64,000 nucleotides of DNA, taken from positions 59,844 through 123,843 of the forward strand of contig JAHIUA010000057.1 in NCBI GenBank assembly GCA_018817385.1. The letters are read 5' to 3'. Below are positions 15,008 through 30,276 of the stretch, piece after piece; within the stretch, counting starts at the first letter, position 1; every line of letters begins with the position of its first letter. The notes under the pieces were generated by a model that was not told the DNA's origin, did no database searches, and saw only the letters and a list, made by a program, of their open reading frames with translations. The stretch comes from Pseudomonadota bacterium. GTDB lineage: Bacteria > Desulfobacterota > Desulfobulbia > Desulfobulbales > Desulfocapsaceae. Made by a program: the position numbers and the translations under genes.

Positions 15008-18000
15008 GATTTACATCCACTTTAATTTTATAAACCAGAGTATAGACGACAGGGACAATAATCAGAGTGAGAAAGGTTGCCGCAAAAAGTCCACTCATTA
15101 TGGTTGCCGCCATGGCGGCATAAAAAGCATCGAGGAGCAAGGGAGCCATTCCTAGGATCGTGGTTCCCGAAGCCATGATAACCGGACGCATACGACTGAC
15201 CGAAGAATCGAGAACGGCCTTGTAAGGCGCAGTGCCGCTTTGCAGATCCACTTCAATCTGGTCAATCAGGACAATGGCGTTTTTGATCAGCATGCCGGAG
15301 AGGCCAAGAAAGCCGAGAATCGACATGAAGCCAAAGGGGAGTCCGGTCAAAAGCAGGCCTGCGCTTACTCCAATCAGGGACAGAGGCACGGTCATGAAGA
15401 TGATGAGTGGCCGCCGGAATGAGTTGAACAACCAGACCACAATGACAAACATGGCGATGATACAGAGGGGGAATATCTGCTGCAGTGGTGCCTGGCTCTC
15501 TGCAGAATTTTCGTATTCCCCACCCCACTCCATGGAGTAACCGGTGGGCAGCGTTATCGCCTCAATCTTTTCCTGAATCGTCGCCAACATGACCGTGGGA
15601 AAACCGTGAACCGGGTTGCATTGGACGGTGATGGTACGTTGCCGGTCACGGCGTTTGATCAGGGGATCTTCCTGGTCCGGGAGGATGCCGGTAGTGACTT
15701 GGCGCAAGGGAATAAAGGTGTTGTGCAGAGAGCTCCATATCTGCATATTGCTCAGATTATTGATACCGGCCCTATCCTTTGCCGAAGAACGAAAGAGGAT
15801 CGGGATCAATTTGTCCTTTTCGTGGAAAATTCCGGCCAGAATCCCATTAAAATTCCACTGCAGGGCGTTGGCAACATCAGTGCGACTGATCCCCGCATAG
15901 CGAGCCGGAGTCTGGGCAAATTGGGGGCGGATTACTTCCACCGGATGGCGCCAGTCCGTTCTCAGGTCGCGGGCATTTCCGGAATCGGCCATTATTAATT
16001 CCGCCTCTGCCGCCAGTTTTTTCAGGGTGGTCACATCCGGGCCACGAAATCTGACTTCTATTTTATAAGGTATGGAAGGTCCATTCTGGATTTTAGTGGC
16101 AAAAGGTTTGGCCAGGGGGAAATTCTCTGCCATGTATTTTTCAATCTGGGGCAAAAGCTGATCAATCTGGTGGTAGTCATCCACTTCCACAAGAATCTGT
16201 CCATAGCTGCTGTTTGGAGTCTGATAATCGTAGGAGAGGATAAAGCGCAGGCCTCCTTCACCAATAAATGAGGTGGTACCCACCACAGCCGGCAGCGTAT
16301 GGATGTACTGATCTATCTTTTCTATATCCTCAGCTGTTTTATCCAGATGAGTCCCCTGCGGATTCCAGTAGTTGACAAAAAAATAGCGCTGAGTGGAATC
16401 GGGAAAAAAGGCCTTGGGAACATAACCAAAGCCGATAACGGCCAGGACCAGGAGAAGCAGGGTGGCGGTAATCACCAGCCAACGGTTGCTGATGGAAAGG
16501 TGGAGCAGGTGGCGGTAACTCCGGTTCATCCCTCTCTCATGAGAATGTCCCGAGTCCTTGGCCGTGCTTTTTAAAATCCAGACACAAAAGAGGGGAGTAA
16601 CGGTGATCGCCAGTATCCAGCTGAGAGACAGGGAGAGGGCCATGACGTCAAACAGGGATCGACAGAATTCACCGACCTTTCCGGGAGCGAAACCGATGGC
16701 GGTAAAGGCGAGTATGGCGACAATGGTGGCCCCGAGCAGTGGCCAGCGAGTCGCGTACACGGTTTCACTGGCCGCCGTTTCCACATCTGCGCCATGTTCC
16801 ATGCGGACCAGGGTACCGTCGGCAACGACTATGGCATTATCGACCAGCATCCCCAGGGCCAGGATCAAAGCCCCAAGAGAAACCTTTTGCAGGTCTATCT
16901 CCATGACAAACATCCCGGCAAAGGTGGCAAATATGGTCAACAGCAGGATTGCCCCGATCAGCATGCCGCTGCGCCACCCCATAAACAGCATGAGGAGGAG
17001 GATGACAATGACGACCGCCTCGACCAGATTGACAATAAAGGTGTTGACTGCAGTGGTAACTTCTTTGCTCTGGTAGTAAATCGCCTCCACTTCTATCTCT
17101 GGTGGTTTGTTCGGTGCCAGTTCCGCCAGCTTGGCCCGGATTGAATCCCCCATGCTGATCACATTGCCACCATCGAGGGTGGAGACACCGAGACCAATCG
17201 CCTCCTGACCGTTGTAGCGCATGATGTGGCGTGGTGGGTCGATATACTGGCGGGAGATATGGGCCACATCACTCAGGCGAATCATCCCTTTGCCGCTGCC
17301 GATCAAGAGGTTGGCGATCTGCTCCTCGCTGCCAAGGCCGCCGCTGGGGCTGATGCGCAGGTAGTTGTCGTCAACCCTGACCTTACCACTTTTCTGAACC
17401 CGGTTCTGGGTCTGCAGGATTTGCATGATCTGCAGGGGCGTCAAGCCGATCTGACTCAATTGCGCCTGGCGAAACTCGACAAAGATAGCCTCTTGCCGCC
17501 CCCCCCACATATCAATCTTGGCAACGTCGTCACAAAGGAGCAGTTCCCTCTTGAGCTCATCGGCATAATCCTTGAGCTGGGCATTACTCAGCCCCTTACC
17601 GGTCAGGGCAAAAAAAACACCGTACACATCGCCGAAATCATCATTGACGACAGACGGCCCGGCACCGGGAGGCAGCTCCCCCTGGACATCATTGACCTTG
17701 CGCCGCAGCTCATCCCAGACCTGCGGCAGGGCCTCGGATTGGATGGTATCCTTCATATCCACGTACACGAAGGAGTAGCCTTCCTGAGAGGTGGAATAGA
17801 TCTCTTTCACCTGGCCCATGGCCTGGATTGCCTCTTCAATGAGATCGGTCACCTCCTCTTCTACTTCAGAGGGACTGGCACCTGGGTAGGCAGTGGAGAC
17901 AACGGCCGTTTTAATGGTAAAGGTCGGATCTTCCAGACGCCCGAGATTCTGGTAGGCATATACTCCGGCGGCCATCAGGAGGACAGTGAAGACGAGCATC

Positions 18001-18047
18001 AATGTCCTTTTTCGTAAAGCAAAGAGTTGCGGTTGCATGGGAGTCAC
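15000..18047 (-). CDS. RND efflux pump, inner-membrane subunit
   Basis: This 1015-residue protein has the AcrB-type architecture: TM1, a large periplasmic loop, TM2-7, a second loop and TM8-12. N-terminal family sequence includes AVVSTAYPGASPSEVEEEVT. TM4 carries GMLVDNAIVVADG, with the proton-relay Asp in the VDN variant common outside the AcrB/MexB drug pumps. Another signature is GFLGLSGMLIKNAIVLIDQI. It is a proton-driven exporter of hydrophobic compounds; the substrate cannot be assigned. The start is GTG 18047, right after GGAG, or ATG 18038; both are plausible. It follows the adaptor by 6 bases and overlaps the TolC gene by 8, so the operon is translationally coupled. Confidence 0.93.
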   Translation of the reverse strand: MTPMQPQLFALRKRTLMLVFTVLLMAAGVYAYQNLGRLEDPTFTIKTAVVSTAYPGASPSEVEEEVTDLIEEAIQAMGQVKEIYSTSQEGYSFVYVDMKDTIQSEALPQVWDELRRKVNDVQGELPPGAGPSVVNDDFGDVYGVFFALTGKGLSNAQLKDYADELKRELLLCDDVAKIDMWGGRQEAIFVEFRQAQLSQIGLTPLQIMQILQTQNRVQKSGKVRVDDNYLRISPSGGLGSEEQIANLLIGSGKGMIRLSDVAHISRQYIDPPRHIMRYNGQEAIGLGVSTLDGGNVISMGDSIRAKLAELAPNKPPEIEVEAIYYQSKEVTTAVNTFIVNLVEAVVIVILLLMLFMGWRSGMLIGAILLLTIFATFAGMFVMEIDLQKVSLGALILALGMLVDNAIVVADGTLVRMEHGADVETAASETVYATRWPLLGATIVAILAFTAIGFAPGKVGEFCRSLFDVMALSLSLSWILAITVTPLFCVWILKSTAKDSGHSHERGMNRSYRHLLHLSISNRWLVITATLLLLVLAVIGFGYVPKAFFPDSTQRYFFVNYWNPQGTHLDKTAEDIEKIDQYIHTLPAVVGTTSFIGEGGLRFILSYDYQTPNSSYGQILVEVDDYHQIDQLLPQIEKYMAENFPLAKPFATKIQNGPSIPYKIEVRFRGPDVTTLKKLAAEAELIMADSGNARDLRTDWRHPVEVIRPQFAQTPARYAGISRTDVANALQWNFNGILAGIFHEKDKLIPILFRSSAKDRAGINNLSNMQIWSSLHNTFIPLRQVTTGILPDQEDPLIKRRDRQRTITVQCNPVHGFPTVMLATIQEKIEAITLPTGYSMEWGGEYENSAESQAPLQQIFPLCIIAMFVIVVWLFNSFRRPLIIFMTVPLSLIGVSAGLLLTGLPFGFMSILGFLGLSGMLIKNAIVLIDQIEVDLQSGTAPYKAVLDSSVSRMRPVIMASGTTILGMAPLLLDAFYAAMAATIMSGLFAATFLTLIIVPVVYTLVYKIKVDVNHV

Positions 18048-18053
18048 TTCTCC

Positions 18054-18974
18054 TTACCTTGGTGCTGGAGAATTATTCAGCTGCTGCGCTGACGGAAAAA
18101 GGGATGAGGGCTGCGCACTCGTGTTGTTTATGAAAACTTCGGCCGTCATTCCGGGAAGGACATGCACATCGGCTGGCGCCGGGAATGAAAAACGCAGAGC
18201 ATAGGCCCGGGTGAGGGGATCAGCTGCGGTATTCCACTCTTTGAGCCGGGCCGCAAACAGACGCCCTGGAACGGCTGAGAGTTCGACTGCAACCTCCTCG
18301 CCTTTTTGCAAGAGATGGTGGACGATCTCGCTCTCAGGTATCGTGATCTCCACCTCAAGAGTGGAGATATCCTGAATACCGAGCACCTCCTCTCCGGATT
18401 TGACCATTTCGAAGTTTTCCGCCCCCTGAGTCGTGATCACTCCGGCGTAAGGTGCCCGCAGCGAGGTGTCTTTGAGTTGGTGGCGGGCAATCTGCAGCTG
18501 GGCCCTGATACTTTGTACTCCGGCAACGGCTGAATCAAAACTGCTTCTTGCCCGATCAAAATCGGCAGTGGCACTGACATGTTGATCAAAAAGCGTCTGC
18601 GCCCTGGTAAAATCACGCTTCGCACCATCCTGCCGTGCCTGGGCTCCGGCGAGCTCGGCCTCGAGGACCCGGATATTGTCTTCGAAATCACGGGGGTCAA
18701 TCTGCATCAGGACCTGTCCTTCTTCCACAGTCTCACCCGGTTGGACCTCAACGCGAATCAAAGGTCCTTTGACGCGAAAAGCCAGTTTCGCCTGCCGACT
18801 GGCAAGAACATGACCGGGATAGCTGAGAGTAGATTGTCCACCTCTGATCTCGGGCTTTGCCTGAGCTGCCCCCTGTTCAGGGGAAGAAAATGCCGGCACT
18901 GCAAAGGGGATGGAAAGAAGCAAGAGAGTGACAAACAGGGCTGAGATGACGGCCAGGCGGTTATTCAGAGTCAT
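18054..18974 (-). CDS. RND periplasmic adaptor (membrane fusion protein)
   Basis: This protein of about 306 residues has an N-terminal signal/anchor (RLAVISALFVTLLLLSIPF), a biotinyl-lipoyl half-motif (LIRVEVQPGETVEEGQVLMQID), a coiled-coil hairpin rich in Ala/Gln/Arg (residues about 95-165), the second lipoyl half (LRAPYAGVITTQGAENFEMV) and a beta-barrel. It bridges the RND pump to TolC. The frame is open upstream to 19073, but ATG 18974 is chosen because it gives the signal sequence directly. That start lies inside the end of the TetR gene (14-base overlap), so regulator and pump are one operon. Confidence 0.9.
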   Translation of the reverse strand: MTLNNRLAVISALFVTLLLLSIPFAVPAFSSPEQGAAQAKPEIRGGQSTLSYPGHVLASRQAKLAFRVKGPLIRVEVQPGETVEEGQVLMQIDPRDFEDNIRVLEAELAGAQARQDGAKRDFTRAQTLFDQHVSATADFDRARSSFDSAVAGVQSIRAQLQIARHQLKDTSLRAPYAGVITTQGAENFEMVKSGEEVLGIQDISTLEVEITIPESEIVHHLLQKGEEVAVELSAVPGRLFAARLKEWNTAADPLTRAYALRFSFPAPADVHVLPGMTAEVFINNTSAQPSSLFPSAQQLNNSPAPR

Positions 18975-19629
18975 GGGATGTCTCGTTTCTGGATGTAGGC
19001 AGGTTAAAGAACAGTAAGGTCTGGGTGGTACAGGTGTCAACCAGGCGTTGCAGGTACTGAAGGCTGTATTCATTTTGTCCCAGTTTTTGGAGGATTATGT
19101 CCTGATAGTCCGCATGAGAAATCAGCGGAGTCACCAGAAGGAGGAAATGGAGTTCAACTGTGTCATCATCCATGCCTGGGTCAATTGCCTTAAAGATTCG
19201 GCAAATTTCTTCACGTTCCTGATCAGTGACGATGGAACTGAAGGTGTTTTGTAAGGGATTGGGATATTGCATCACCTGGAAGATGACCCTGTTGTGCCAG
19301 GTAGGCACCTCTTTATCAAACAACAAGGAAGTTTCCCGACCTATTACCCGTCTGATTGCCTCGGCCTGACCAGCCCTGCTTGTCAAATCGATATCGACGA
19401 GGGCATCCTTGAGAGGATTTTCCAGCCAGCGTCTGGCCACCGATTGGATAACCGCTTCAAACAATTTCTCCTTGCCGCCAAAATGGTAATGAATACTGCC
19501 GATATTTTCATCGGCCAGTTGGGCAATGGCGCGGGTAGAAATGGCATTAAATCCTTTTTCTGCGGCCAGCTGGCCAGCCGCTGCAATCAAGGCCTGACGG
19601 GTTTTGGTACTGGTCTGGTATGTGCTCAT
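18961..19629 (-). CDS. TetR-family repressor of the efflux operon
   Basis: This 222-residue protein has the TetR helix-turn-helix at residues 8-55 (TRQALIAAAGQLAAEKGFNA, then STRAIAQLADENIGSIHYHF, then GGKEKLFEAV). The C-terminal ligand/dimer domain is of the AcrR/CerR-like type, with EEICRIFKAIDPGMDD. It is the first gene of the leftward efflux operon and overlaps the adaptor gene. A palindrome 43-56 bases upstream of its ATG is the likely operator, so it should repress itself and the pump until an exported compound binds. A GAGGAG ribosome site precedes the ATG. Confidence 0.92.
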   Translation of the reverse strand: MSTYQTSTKTRQALIAAAGQLAAEKGFNAISTRAIAQLADENIGSIHYHFGGKEKLFEAVIQSVARRWLENPLKDALVDIDLTSRAGQAEAIRRVIGRETSLLFDKEVPTWHNRVIFQVMQYPNPLQNTFSSIVTDQEREEICRIFKAIDPGMDDDTVELHFLLLVTPLISHADYQDIILQKLGQNEYSLQYLQRLVDTCTTQTLLFFNLPTSRNETSHDSE

Positions 19630-19671
19630 GGTGGACTCCTCACTCTCTAAGAGAGATAATTTTAGTCGACC

Positions 19672-19685
19672 GACCAGATTTGGTC
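19672..19685 (-). promoter_or_regulatory. Candidate TetR operator
   Basis: GACCA-GATT-TGGTC is an inverted repeat with 5-bp arms 43 bases before the repressor start, where the promoter should be. A second small inverted repeat, CTCTCT-A-AGAGAG (19643-19655), lies between it and the gene. The position fits autoregulation. Confidence 0.5.
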
Positions 19686-19976
19686 AAGTGATTAAATTCA
19701 AGGCCGGAATATTCCCGTTTGCAAACAAAATTGGCGCAGCTAAGACCTGAGAACAGGCCCTCCTTTTTCCACCCTCTTCCCCAGACAGGCCCCCTGACTT
19801 ATTTATCCAAATAAGATACAGTATAGAGCATGGCATCCAGGACCGGCCTGCGCGATACCTGAGACAGGCCCAGAAGAGAGCACAGCAACCGCAGTCAGCA
19901 AAGAATACTCAGCCGACATCTGCGACGGCTCAAGGTACTGGCGCTGAGATTAAACATTACAACAGGATTTAGTCCC

Positions 19977-21215
19977 ATGGTTCTAACAGCTGCAACGGCC
20001 GGGATCGTAAAGAAAATTTTAGGATTTTTCCTGCCTGGCGGCCTGGTCTTTATTACGGCCCTTCTCTGTATCCAGCGAGGCCTTGTTGATCCATGGCTGA
20101 CTCACATTGAGAAATTTGCCCCCTATTTGATTCTCGGAGTCGGTTTTCTCCTTGGCTGGCGATTCCATCGCAGCCGTTTGGCCTTTGTTATTCTTCTCCT
20201 GACGCTTGCGGACAGAATCCTTTACTATTTCGGCCCGGGTGGGGTGACTGGTTTTCAGAGTGGCAAGGAGGTCTTCCAGGCAACAGCCATACTCTTGCCA
20301 GTAAACCTGGCTCTTTTTTACCTTGTCAAAGAGCGGGGAATCTTCAACCTCCAGGGCCTGATGAAATTACTTTTCATTCTCGCCCAACCCCTGGCTGTGT
20401 ATCTCTTACTCCTCAAACAACCTCAAATAATGAGGTATCTCAGTTACAATTTCATCAATCACCCCCTTCTTGATAAGGGTAATCTGCCCCAGGCAATCCT
20501 CTTTACCTATGCTGCTGCCATTCTCCTCTTTATGATCGGTTCCCTGGTGTCCCCCAAACCTATCGTCAGAGGTTTTTTCTGGTCACTGCTTGCAACCGCT
20601 GCCGCTCTCCATGGTATGAATGGCGTCCCTGGTGCCGCTATCTTTTTCAGCGTCGCCGGATTTATCATTATCCTCTCGGTAATTGAAACAGCCTACGCCA
20701 TGGCCTATCATGACGAATTAACAGGGCTGCCAGCCCGGCGTTCATTAAACACCACTATGCAGAGTCTCGGACGACATTTCACGATTGCCATGCTGGATAT
20801 TGACTTTTTTAAGAAATTTAACGACAGATACGGTCACGACGTGGGCGACCAGGTACTCTGCCTGGTTGCCTCGCATATCAGCCGTGTAGGTGGTGGTGGA
20901 AAACCCTTTCGCTACGGAGGAGAAGAATTCACCGTTGTTTTTCCCGGCAAATCAAAAAAAGAGGTTATCCCACACCTGGAAAACCTGCGCGAATCCATTG
21001 CCAGGGCAAAATTTGGACTGCGAGGCAAAAACCGTCCCAAAAAAAGACCCAACAAAAGAACAAAGACGACATCACCAAAAACCGTATCAGTCACTATCAG
21101 TATAGGGGCAGCCGAACCGGGTCCCCATTACAACAAACCCGCCGAAGTCATCAAGGCAGCAGACAAAGCCTTATACCGGGCCAAGAAAAAGGGACGCAAC
21201 TGTGTCGCCACCTGA
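19977..21215 (+). CDS. Membrane diguanylate cyclase (GGEEF)
   Basis: This 412-residue protein has about eight membrane helices in residues 1-240 and a cytoplasmic GGDEF domain. The domain has an intact RYGGEEF active site and the metal/guanine residues AMLDIDFFKKFNDRYGHDVGD, so it should make c-di-GMP. The position of the RxxD inhibitory site before GGEEF is SRVGGGGKP, so product inhibition is probably absent. A Lys/Arg-rich insertion (KNRPKKRPNKRTKTT, about residues 347-361) interrupts the C-terminal half before TVSVTISIGAAE and is unusual; it could bind nucleic acid or membrane. The N-terminal membrane sensor is of no family I recognise. The gene is monocistronic. Confidence 0.9.
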   Translation: MVLTAATAGIVKKILGFFLPGGLVFITALLCIQRGLVDPWLTHIEKFAPYLILGVGFLLGWRFHRSRLAFVILLLTLADRILYYFGPGGVTGFQSGKEVFQATAILLPVNLALFYLVKERGIFNLQGLMKLLFILAQPLAVYLLLLKQPQIMRYLSYNFINHPLLDKGNLPQAILFTYAAAILLFMIGSLVSPKPIVRGFFWSLLATAAALHGMNGVPGAAIFFSVAGFIIILSVIETAYAMAYHDELTGLPARRSLNTTMQSLGRHFTIAMLDIDFFKKFNDRYGHDVGDQVLCLVASHISRVGGGGKPFRYGGEEFTVVFPGKSKKEVIPHLENLRESIARAKFGLRGKNRPKKRPNKRTKTTSPKTVSVTISIGAAEPGPHYNKPAEVIKAADKALYRAKKKGRNCVAT

Positions 21216-21306
21216 TTTTATGCTATAATGAAATCTGTAACCATTTTCTCTCAAAAAATGTTAAACAAAGGCTATACTTATCAGAGTTACTCCCTATTGT
21301 TCTCTA

Positions 21307-21447
21307 GGAGCTTGTCCGGGAATACCCTTCTTCCCAAACTCTTCGTTATTTCTGAAAAGCAATGCTCGCAATCTTTCCTAGATGGTTGCGCTTATTTTTC
21401 TGGAATACCTCGATGTTAGGCAAAATGCATTTTCTCGGACAAGCTCC
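21307..21447. mobile_element. MITE-like element, copy 1 (upstream of gltB)
   Basis: This 141-bp element is bounded by 16-bp inverted repeats (GGAGCTTGTCCGGGAA at 21307-21322 and TTCTCGGACAAGCTCC at 21432-21447, one mismatch). In reverse orientation it aligns over its whole length with 49902-50043, which has the same ends and shared internal blocks (ATCGAGG..ATTC, GAAGAG.TTGGGAAGAA). It has no coding capacity, so it would be moved in trans by a transposase not seen in this window. It lies 126 bases before gltB and may affect its leader or promoter. No clear target-site duplication. Confidence 0.75.
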
Positions 21448-21573
21448 AAGGAACCCATAATAACAAAGGGCAATGATTTGTATTTCCTGATATGGTTCAC
21501 TGAAAAAAAACGAGAAGAGCCTACAAGAGAGACGCAACAACGACCTAAGAATCCTGCCGAGTAAGAGGAAATC

Positions 21574-27496
<5,923 letters not shown>

Positions 27497-27561
27497 CCCC
27501 CCTCTCTAACAGGATTTTCTCTTTGGCCGGGCCTCTTGGTATCCATTGACGATATCCTGGG

Positions 27562-27647
27562 GGAGCGGCTTCAGCCGCGAATGCACTCCCCGTTGCGGAA
27601 ACAGCCACCCGGCAACTGCCACCTCCATTCGCGGCTGAAGCCGCTCC
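27562..27647. repeat. 86-bp REP-like hairpin element, copy 1
   Basis: This 86-bp unit has perfect 22-bp inverted ends: GGAGCGGCTTCAGCCGCGAA followed by TG, and its complement at 27626-27647. The inner part (CTCCCCGTTGCG, ACAGCCACCCGGCA) is shared with copy 2. It lies after gltD and may protect or end its transcript. Confidence 0.85.
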
Positions 27648-27766
27648 AACACGAATAACCTTTTTTACCAGTTTCTCACCAGCTGCAGGGAAGGATCGGT
27701 TTTAAACCCTGCAAACACAGCACCTTGCAAAACACCACCCAACACCTGCTCAACCCCTCTACTGTT

Positions 27767-27852
27767 GGAGCGGCTTCAGCCGCGAATGCTCTCCCCGTTG
27801 CGCATACAGCCACCCGGCACGAACCACCTCCATTCGCGGCTGAAGCCGCTCC
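27767..27852. repeat. 86-bp REP-like hairpin element, copy 2
   Basis: Same length, orientation and 22-bp inverted ends as copy 1, 120 bases downstream, with a few internal differences. More diverged units occur at 50841 and 51022. The rest of the 572-base interval 27497-28068 shows no gene. Confidence 0.85.
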
Positions 27853-28068
27853 ACAACACCAAGAACCTCTTTCACCTTCTTCCCTCCATTCACAGGGCAG
27901 TCTGTCACCCCTTTTGGCACCACTATTCCCTGGTCCAACACCATCATTTGCCAGAAAAACGAACAAAATATCGCCTGGCCGCCGTAAAATTATTGGTAAA
28001 CAGCAGAGAAAAAAGGATAGATTAAAAAAAGGCGGGTAAAATTTTTACATCCACATTGAGAGGGACGA

Positions 28069-29214
28069 TTGGAGACAACAGCGATACCCAAGGTGCAAAC
28101 TATCAAATTTCTGCACAAGGTTGCGATCATTGTACCGAGTTACCTGCTGATCTTTGCTATTGTTGCCTATATCGCTTTGGACATTGAGTTCCTTCAAAAT
28201 CTCTACATTCGCCATATCATCCTGGCCCTTCTTCTCCTCTATGCCACTTCTCACCTCATTCGCGCCCTTACCTTCTTTTTTGGGCGCTGGGTGGTGGCCC
28301 ACACATCACGTAACTTCAGCCCGGAAAGACAATTTAACCGTTACCGAGAATGCCAACAGATCAGCCACTGCAGTGGCGAGAAACGCCAGCACATCGTGCT
28401 ACTGCTGCACGGTTTCACCACCTCTCCCATGGATTGGAAGATCCTCGCCGCCCGTCTCAGTGCAGAAAAAATCGATTTCCATGCCCCCCTGATCAGTGGT
28501 TTTGGCCAGGTCAATCAGGATTCGATCCTCTCCATCCACAAAGAAGACTGGTTCCGGCAAATCGTCGATACCTACGACCTGTTTGCGGAGCGCTATGAAA
28601 AAATTTCCGTCATCGGTCACTCCATGGGCGGCATGCTTGCCTGCTATCTCGCTCAGCTCCGCCCTGTTCACGAACTGATCATCTCCGCCCCGGCACTCTT
28701 TCCGCAAAAGCAGCAGGGATTCTACGCCCGGGTGGTCAGAAACAGATTCGCCACCAACCTGGTGTCGTGGCAGATCCCCATGATCCCGAAGCCCTCGCGC
28801 AGTGGCAGATCCGGTCCGGCCGACACCATGGACAGCAAGGCGACCTATCACTATTTTCAATATCTCGTCGCCCCTGTTCGCCTGCTATTTGCCATGCTCC
28901 AGGCCCAGATGGAAATCAAGCTCGATGAAATGAGTTACCAGCGTTTCACCCTCCTCTACGGAGCCCATGACATCACCGTCGACAATCCAGTCATAGAAAA
29001 ATTTATCAGCTCCATCAACCTGCCTTTCCAACGTTTCCGATTCACCAACTCAGCCCACAATATCTTTGTCGATTTTGACCATGAACAAGCCAATGACCTG
29101 GTCATTACCCTGCTCACAGATACATTTTCAAAACAGGATCAACAAAAATATGACTACAGACACTACCCCCCAGCGGCCAGCAAAGGAGCCTCAAAATGCC
29201 AGCAGAAACAATGA
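28069..29214 (+). CDS. Membrane-anchored alpha/beta hydrolase
   Basis: This 381-residue protein has two N-terminal membrane helices (about 10-55: VAIIVPSYLLIFAIVAYIAL and HIILALLLLYATSHLIRALT), then an alpha/beta hydrolase domain. The oxyanion strand is VLLLHGFTTSPMDWK, the nucleophile Ser lies in GHSMGG (about residue 185), the acid Asp in YGAHDITVD and the His in FTNSAHNIF. The lid and LHGFTTSP resemble lysophospholipase/monoacylglycerol lipase enzymes. A TTG start at 28069 after GAGAGGGA is the best choice because no ATG is near. It overlaps the next gene by 19 bases. Its place with two nucleotidyltransferase-like proteins and an exporter suggests it modifies or hydrolyses the same compound at the membrane. 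Confidence 0.8.
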   Translation: METTAIPKVQTIKFLHKVAIIVPSYLLIFAIVAYIALDIEFLQNLYIRHIILALLLLYATSHLIRALTFFFGRWVVAHTSRNFSPERQFNRYRECQQISHCSGEKRQHIVLLLHGFTTSPMDWKILAARLSAEKIDFHAPLISGFGQVNQDSILSIHKEDWFRQIVDTYDLFAERYEKISVIGHSMGGMLACYLAQLRPVHELIISAPALFPQKQQGFYARVVRNRFATNLVSWQIPMIPKPSRSGRSGPADTMDSKATYHYFQYLVAPVRLLFAMLQAQMEIKLDEMSYQRFTLLYGAHDITVDNPVIEKFISSINLPFQRFRFTNSAHNIFVDFDHEQANDLVITLLTDTFSKQDQQKYDYRHYPPAASKGASKCQQKQ

Positions 29215-30248
29215 CCGTTCGTCAGATCATCGAGATGGCCCGCAACCATATCCAGGAGAACTTCTCCGATGACCCCGGTTTCAAAGGTGCCTACCTCATA
29301 GGCTCCATCAATCACATGTCCCCCGACTCCCCTTTCCCGGAATACCGCGATATCGATATCGGCGTCATCACCGACAGCGTTGACGACCGGCGGAACACAG
29401 AACAGGACGTTAATGGCTACATCGTTGAGGTCATCTGCGGCAACCCGTCGCTCTTCAGCAGCGCCGAAAAAATCCTCTCCAGCTGTCTTCATGCCGACAA
29501 CTTTGCCGCCGAGAGTATCCTTCTCGACCCCGACGGTTTCCTTGAGACGATTCATCAAAAAGTAAAAAGCGAGTTCTCCCGGCGCAAATGGATACAGGCC
29601 CGTTGTTACCAGGAAATCGAAAGTATTTCCGAAAATTTGAAGAACATGAAACAGGCGGCAGGGTTGAGCGACTACATGTTCAATTTCGGTCGTTACGCCA
29701 TGTTCAGCACCGGGGCCCTGACCGCCGTTCACCAATTTCCACCCACCCACAGATGCGGTCCCATCCAATTACGCAACATTTTGCACAGGGCCGGGGATGA
29801 CGAGTTATTTGAAAACTACCTGCAGGTCACCGGCACCAGTGAAATCAGCAAGGAGGAGGCGGAACACTTTCTTGAAGACGCGGTCTGCGCATTTGATCGG
29901 GCCATAGAAGTTTTCAAGACCCCCATTCTCTATGCCTATAAACTGGAACCCTTTATTCGCCCGTATCTGCTCGAAGGGACCAAAGAAATATTTCGCCAAG
30001 GCGGCTATCGTGAAGCCATCTTCTGGATTGCCCGTTTTTTTGTCATTGCCTCCATGGTCATCCAGACCGATGGCAGGGAAGAAGAAAAACCAGCGGCCAT
30101 GGCCAAATTAGCTCAGTTTCTCCATGCCCTGGGTATTGACACCAGCCAGGCCCGCGCCCAGCGTACCCTGGCCTGCGAAGCCTTTCATGCCCGACTCTGC
30201 AACTATATTGATAAAACCCTACAAACATCTCCGGACATCACGGACTGA
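29196..30248 (+). CDS. Nucleotidyltransferase-like protein, paralog 1
   Basis: This is a 350-residue protein. Residues about 25-75 fit a polymerase-beta-type nucleotidyltransferase fold: GAYLIGSINHM, where GS opens the catalytic loop, then YRDIDIGVITDS, which supplies the DxD pair, then YIVEVI as a third acidic position. The C-terminal two thirds is helical. It matches the protein at 31805 along its whole length (KWIQARCYQEI / KWVTARRDEML; RPYLLEGTKE / RPYLVEGTRE). The fold resembles aminoglycoside and lincosamide adenylyltransferases, but the substrate is unknown. AAGGAG precedes the ATG by 8 bases. It sits between a membrane hydrolase and an MFS exporter in one operon. Confidence 0.65.
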   Translation: MPAETMTVRQIIEMARNHIQENFSDDPGFKGAYLIGSINHMSPDSPFPEYRDIDIGVITDSVDDRRNTEQDVNGYIVEVICGNPSLFSSAEKILSSCLHADNFAAESILLDPDGFLETIHQKVKSEFSRRKWIQARCYQEIESISENLKNMKQAAGLSDYMFNFGRYAMFSTGALTAVHQFPPTHRCGPIQLRNILHRAGDDELFENYLQVTGTSEISKEEAEHFLEDAVCAFDRAIEVFKTPILYAYKLEPFIRPYLLEGTKEIFRQGGYREAIFWIARFFVIASMVIQTDGREEEKPAAMAKLAQFLHALGIDTSQARAQRTLACEAFHARLCNYIDKTLQTSPDITD

Positions 30249-30276
30249 CGGCTGGTAAGGGATTTCCGATTTATTT

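Noticed and set aside
17226..18017. 263-codon plus-strand frame opposite the RND pump
   Set aside because: Low-complexity antisense of the periplasmic loop; no independent evidence.
27676..28039. Overlapping short frames around the REP-like elements
   Set aside because: They encode only the hairpin repeats (AASAANA-type strings) and have no ribosome sites.
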